DNA of 64,000 bases, taken from the NCBI GenBank assembly GCA_963205115.1, contig CAUJHV010000004.1, positions 62,001 to 126,000 of the forward strand, read 5' to 3'. Within the stretch, counting starts at the first letter, position 1; each line of letters starts with the position of its first letter. Below are positions 62,118 to 64,000 of the stretch, one piece after another. The position numbers and the translations under genes are program-made. Source of the DNA: Pseudomonadota bacterium. GTDB lineage: Bacteria > Pseudomonadota > Gammaproteobacteria > Burkholderiales > Burkholderiaceae_C. The notes below the pieces were generated by a model that saw nothing but the letters and a program-made list of their open reading frames with translations, made no database searches and had not been told where the DNA came from.

Positions 62118-62771
62118 ATGGCGACCACGGCACTCGTTCTCGGCGGCACCGGCCTGGTGGGCGGGATCCTCCTCAAGGATCTCCTGCGCGACCCGGCGTG
62201 GTCGCGCGTCGTTGCCATCGCACGCCGTCCGCTGGGCCTGGCCGACGCCAGGCTGGCGGAAGTGCGGGCCGACATGACGAATCTCGATGCACATCGCGCG
62301 GCGCTGAAGGCCGACGTGGTGTTCTGCTGCCTGGGCACGACGCTGAAGAAGGCCGGCAGCCAGGAGGCCTTCCGCGCGGTCGATCAGACCTACGTGCTGC
62401 GCCTGGCCCGCATCGCACGCGAGCAGGAGGCCCGCGTATTCGTCCTTGTCTCCTCGTTGGGGGCGGACGCGTCGTCGTCCAACTTCTATCTGCGCGTCAA
62501 GGGCGAGACCGAGCGGGACCTGCAGGCGCTGGGGCTGCCGACGGTGCACATCCTGCGGCCCTCGCTGATCCTGGGCGAGCGCAGCGAGCGGCGTCCGCTG
62601 GAGGCCCTGAGCCAGCGCCTGGCACCGCTGGCCAGCGGCTTGCTGGTCGGACCCTTGCGCAACTACCGGCCCATCCGCGCGGAGCAGGTGGCGCGTGCGG
62701 CGATGGCCGTGGGCGCCGATCGACGGCCTGGTGTGCATGTGCACGAGGGCGATGCGCTGGCGCGTTTCTGA
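62118..62771 (+). CDS. NAD(P)-binding Rossmann-fold oxidoreductase-like protein
   Basis: A 217-residue atypical SDR with the dinucleotide-binding motif VLGGTGLVGG near the N-terminus, a second strand ending ARRPLG, and VLVSSLGADASSSNFYLRVKG where the Tyr-x3-Lys pattern is retained (YLRVK). ATG 62118 is chosen over 62067 for the usual N-terminus. Similar to HTATIP2/YwnB-like proteins. It is 75 bp after DUF488 and 12 bp before the NUDIX gene. Confidence 0.85.
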   Translation: MATTALVLGGTGLVGGILLKDLLRDPAWSRVVAIARRPLGLADARLAEVRADMTNLDAHRAALKADVVFCCLGTTLKKAGSQEAFRAVDQTYVLRLARIAREQEARVFVLVSSLGADASSSNFYLRVKGETERDLQALGLPTVHILRPSLILGERSERRPLEALSQRLAPLASGLLVGPLRNYRPIRAEQVARAAMAVGADRRPGVHVHEGDALARF

Positions 62772-62783
62772 GGCGCTGCCCGG

Positions 62784-63227
62784 ATGGCCCGCTTCCGCCT
62801 GATCCCCGAAGTCCACCTGCTGCTGTTCCGCGGCGCGCAGACGCTGCTGCTGCAGCGCGCGAATACCGGCTACGCGGACGGCCTGTACAGCGTCGTGGCC
62901 GGGCATGTCGACGGTGGCGAGCCCGCGCGCAAGGCGATGTGCCGCGAGGCGCGTGAAGAAGCCGGTCTGCTGATCGAACCGGCGGATCTGCATCTGTGCC
63001 ATGTCATCCACCGGCGCAGCGACGACGAGCGGCTGTCGCTGTTCTTCACCACGCCGCGGTGGGAGGGCGAGCCGCGCAACCTCGAACCGCACAAGTGCAG
63101 CGACCTGTCGTGGTTTGCGCAGGACGCGCTGCCCGCGGCCATGGTGCCTTATGTGCGGCACGCCTTTGCACAGGTACGCCAGGGCCGTGTGTACTCGGAG
63201 TGGGGCTGGGCACCGGACGGCAGCTGA
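62784..63227 (+). CDS. NUDIX hydrolase
   Basis: A 147-residue NUDIX protein. The box GHVDGGEPARKAMCREAREEAGL follows the G-x5-E-x7-REUxEExGU rule exactly, so it should hydrolyse a nucleoside diphosphate derivative. The substrate is unknown; the ADP-ribose/8-oxo-dGTP range is typical. It is 12 bp after the Rossmann-fold gene and probably co-transcribed. Confidence 0.93.
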   Translation: MARFRLIPEVHLLLFRGAQTLLLQRANTGYADGLYSVVAGHVDGGEPARKAMCREAREEAGLLIEPADLHLCHVIHRRSDDERLSLFFTTPRWEGEPRNLEPHKCSDLSWFAQDALPAAMVPYVRHAFAQVRQGRVYSEWGWAPDGS

Positions 63228-63276
63228 GACGCTCGGCACGCGGCGGTGCATGCATCGGCGGCGCACGCCGCGCGGG

Positions 63277-64000
63277 TCACTCCGCCGACAGCTGGTTCTC
63301 CACGATGATGCGCGCGTACTTCTTGCGGTCCGCGGCAATCAAACCGGCGAAATCAGCAGCAGATCCACCCACGGCGATGGCGCCCTGCGCCAGCAGCTGC
63401 TGCTGCACATCGGGCATGGCCACCACCTGCTGCAGGCCCTGCGAGACCTTGTCGACGATCTCCCGCGGCGTGCCCGCCGGCGCCAGCAGTCCCAGCCAGC
63501 TGCCGGATTCGGCGCCGCTGATGCCGCTTTCCTGCAGCGTGGGCACATCGGGCAGCGCCTGCACGCGCTGGCGGCTGGTGATGGCCAGCGCCTTGAGCTT
63601 GCCGGCCTTGATGTGCGCCGAGGTCTCCAGCACCGAGGCGAACAGCAGCTGCACGTTGCCGGCGATGAGGTCCGACATGGCCGCGCCGCCACCCTTGTAG
63701 GGCACGTGCACGATGCGTGTGCCGGTGGCGATCTTGAAGGTTTCGCCCGACAGGTGCGGCGAGCCGCCGATGCCCGAACTCGCATAGTTCAGTGCATCCG
63801 GCTTGGACTTGGCCAACGCCACCAGCTCCTTCGCGTCGCGCACCGGGAGTGAGGCCGGCGCCACCAGCACGAAGGGCAGCTCCGCAAATTGCCCGATCGG
63901 CGTGAATGCCGTATCCGGGTTGTACGAGAGCTTCTTGTACAGCGTGGGGTTGATGGACTGCGTGCCGACGTTGCCGGTCAACAGCGTGTAGCCATCGGGC
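63277..64000 (-). CDS. Bug/TctC-family solute receptor, 5' end outside window
   Basis: The C-terminal 240 or so residues of a tripartite tricarboxylate-type binding protein. The frame is open to position 64000 and the visible part begins PDGYTLLTGNVGTQSINP, the expected middle of a Bug protein, followed by LNYASSGIGGSPHLSGE and a VPYKGGGAAMSDL segment. The N-terminus and signal peptide lie outside. Ligand unknown. Confidence 0.92.
   Translation of the reverse strand, partial: PDGYTLLTGNVGTQSINPTLYKKLSYNPDTAFTPIGQFAELPFVLVAPASLPVRDAKELVALAKSKPDALNYASSGIGGSPHLSGETFKIATGTRIVHVPYKGGGAAMSDLIAGNVQLLFASVLETSAHIKAGKLKALAITSRQRVQALPDVPTLQESGISGAESGSWLGLLAPAGTPREIVDKVSQGLQQVVAMPDVQQQLLAQGAIAVGGSAADFAGLIAADRKKYARIIVENQLSAE

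Overview
The window is a 64 kb piece of a GC-rich chromosome from a betaproteobacterium of the order Burkholderiales, probably in or near the Comamonadaceae / Rubrivivax-Leptothrix-Ideonella group. This rests on the conserved order mutM - TPR protein - lolB - ispE - tRNA-Gln - prs - rplY - pth, a short-form hisG next to bolA and a YadGH-type ABC exporter, several Bug/TctC-type solute receptors, a PEP-CTERM protein and a double-length UvrA. No phage, insertion sequence, CRISPR array or rRNA was seen. The assignment is inference from gene content; no search was run.

Layout. 1-9.3 kb: dynamin-like GTPase (cut by the window edge), mutM, the TPR-lolB-ispE run, tRNA-Gln, prs (with two in-frame TAG codons), rplY with a clear terminator, pth, a DUF4124-type protein and a ferredoxin. 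9.3-19.7 kb, mostly minus strand: coaD, rsmD and hisF, then a plus-strand cyclophilin lipoprotein, then hisA, hisH, hisB, hisC, hisD, hisG, bolA and an ABC-2 exporter. hisI, hisE and murA, often found in this neighbourhood, are absent. 19.8-25 kb: TetR regulator, a TRAP transporter (dctPQM), a small helical protein and a PEP-CTERM protein. 25.2-30.8 kb: tandem-fused UvrA of 1879 residues.

30.9-40.8 kb is a minus-strand block: a sigma54-dependent PAS activator, an alpha/beta hydrolase, a complete branched-chain-amino-acid-type ABC importer (livK-G-F-H-M order), a second hydrolase and a degenerate histidine-kinase-like protein. A near-consensus -24/-12 promoter lies just upstream of the importer, which suggests that the sigma54 activator controls uptake and hydrolysis of an unidentified ester or acid. 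40.9-45.6 kb: an OmpA-like protein with a terminator, then a malonate module (malonyl-CoA decarboxylase, Bug-type receptor, malonyl-CoA synthetase).

45.6-55 kb is an anaerobic respiration island: uspA, hemerythrin, SirB2 and napF on the minus strand, napDAGHBC on the plus strand, and a Crp/Fnr regulator that keeps the FNR-type E..SR recognition helix but lacks an N-terminal cysteine cluster. FNR-type sites (TTGAN-N4-RTCAA) lie between napF and napD, upstream of uspA, and 86 bp upstream of a distant cytochrome c gene, outlining a candidate local regulon. 55-64 kb: a polysaccharide polymerase/ligase-like membrane protein, a lipoprotein with three carbohydrate-binding repeats and a DUF1996 domain, an omega-amino acid transaminase, cytochrome c, a DUF488 protein, a Rossmann-fold protein, a NUDIX hydrolase and a partial Bug receptor.

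The best leads are the double amber in prs, the FNR-type regulon around nap, the sigma54-controlled liv/hydrolase cluster, the rearranged his cluster and the CBM-DUF1996 lipoprotein. No wholly new system could be demonstrated from sequence alone.
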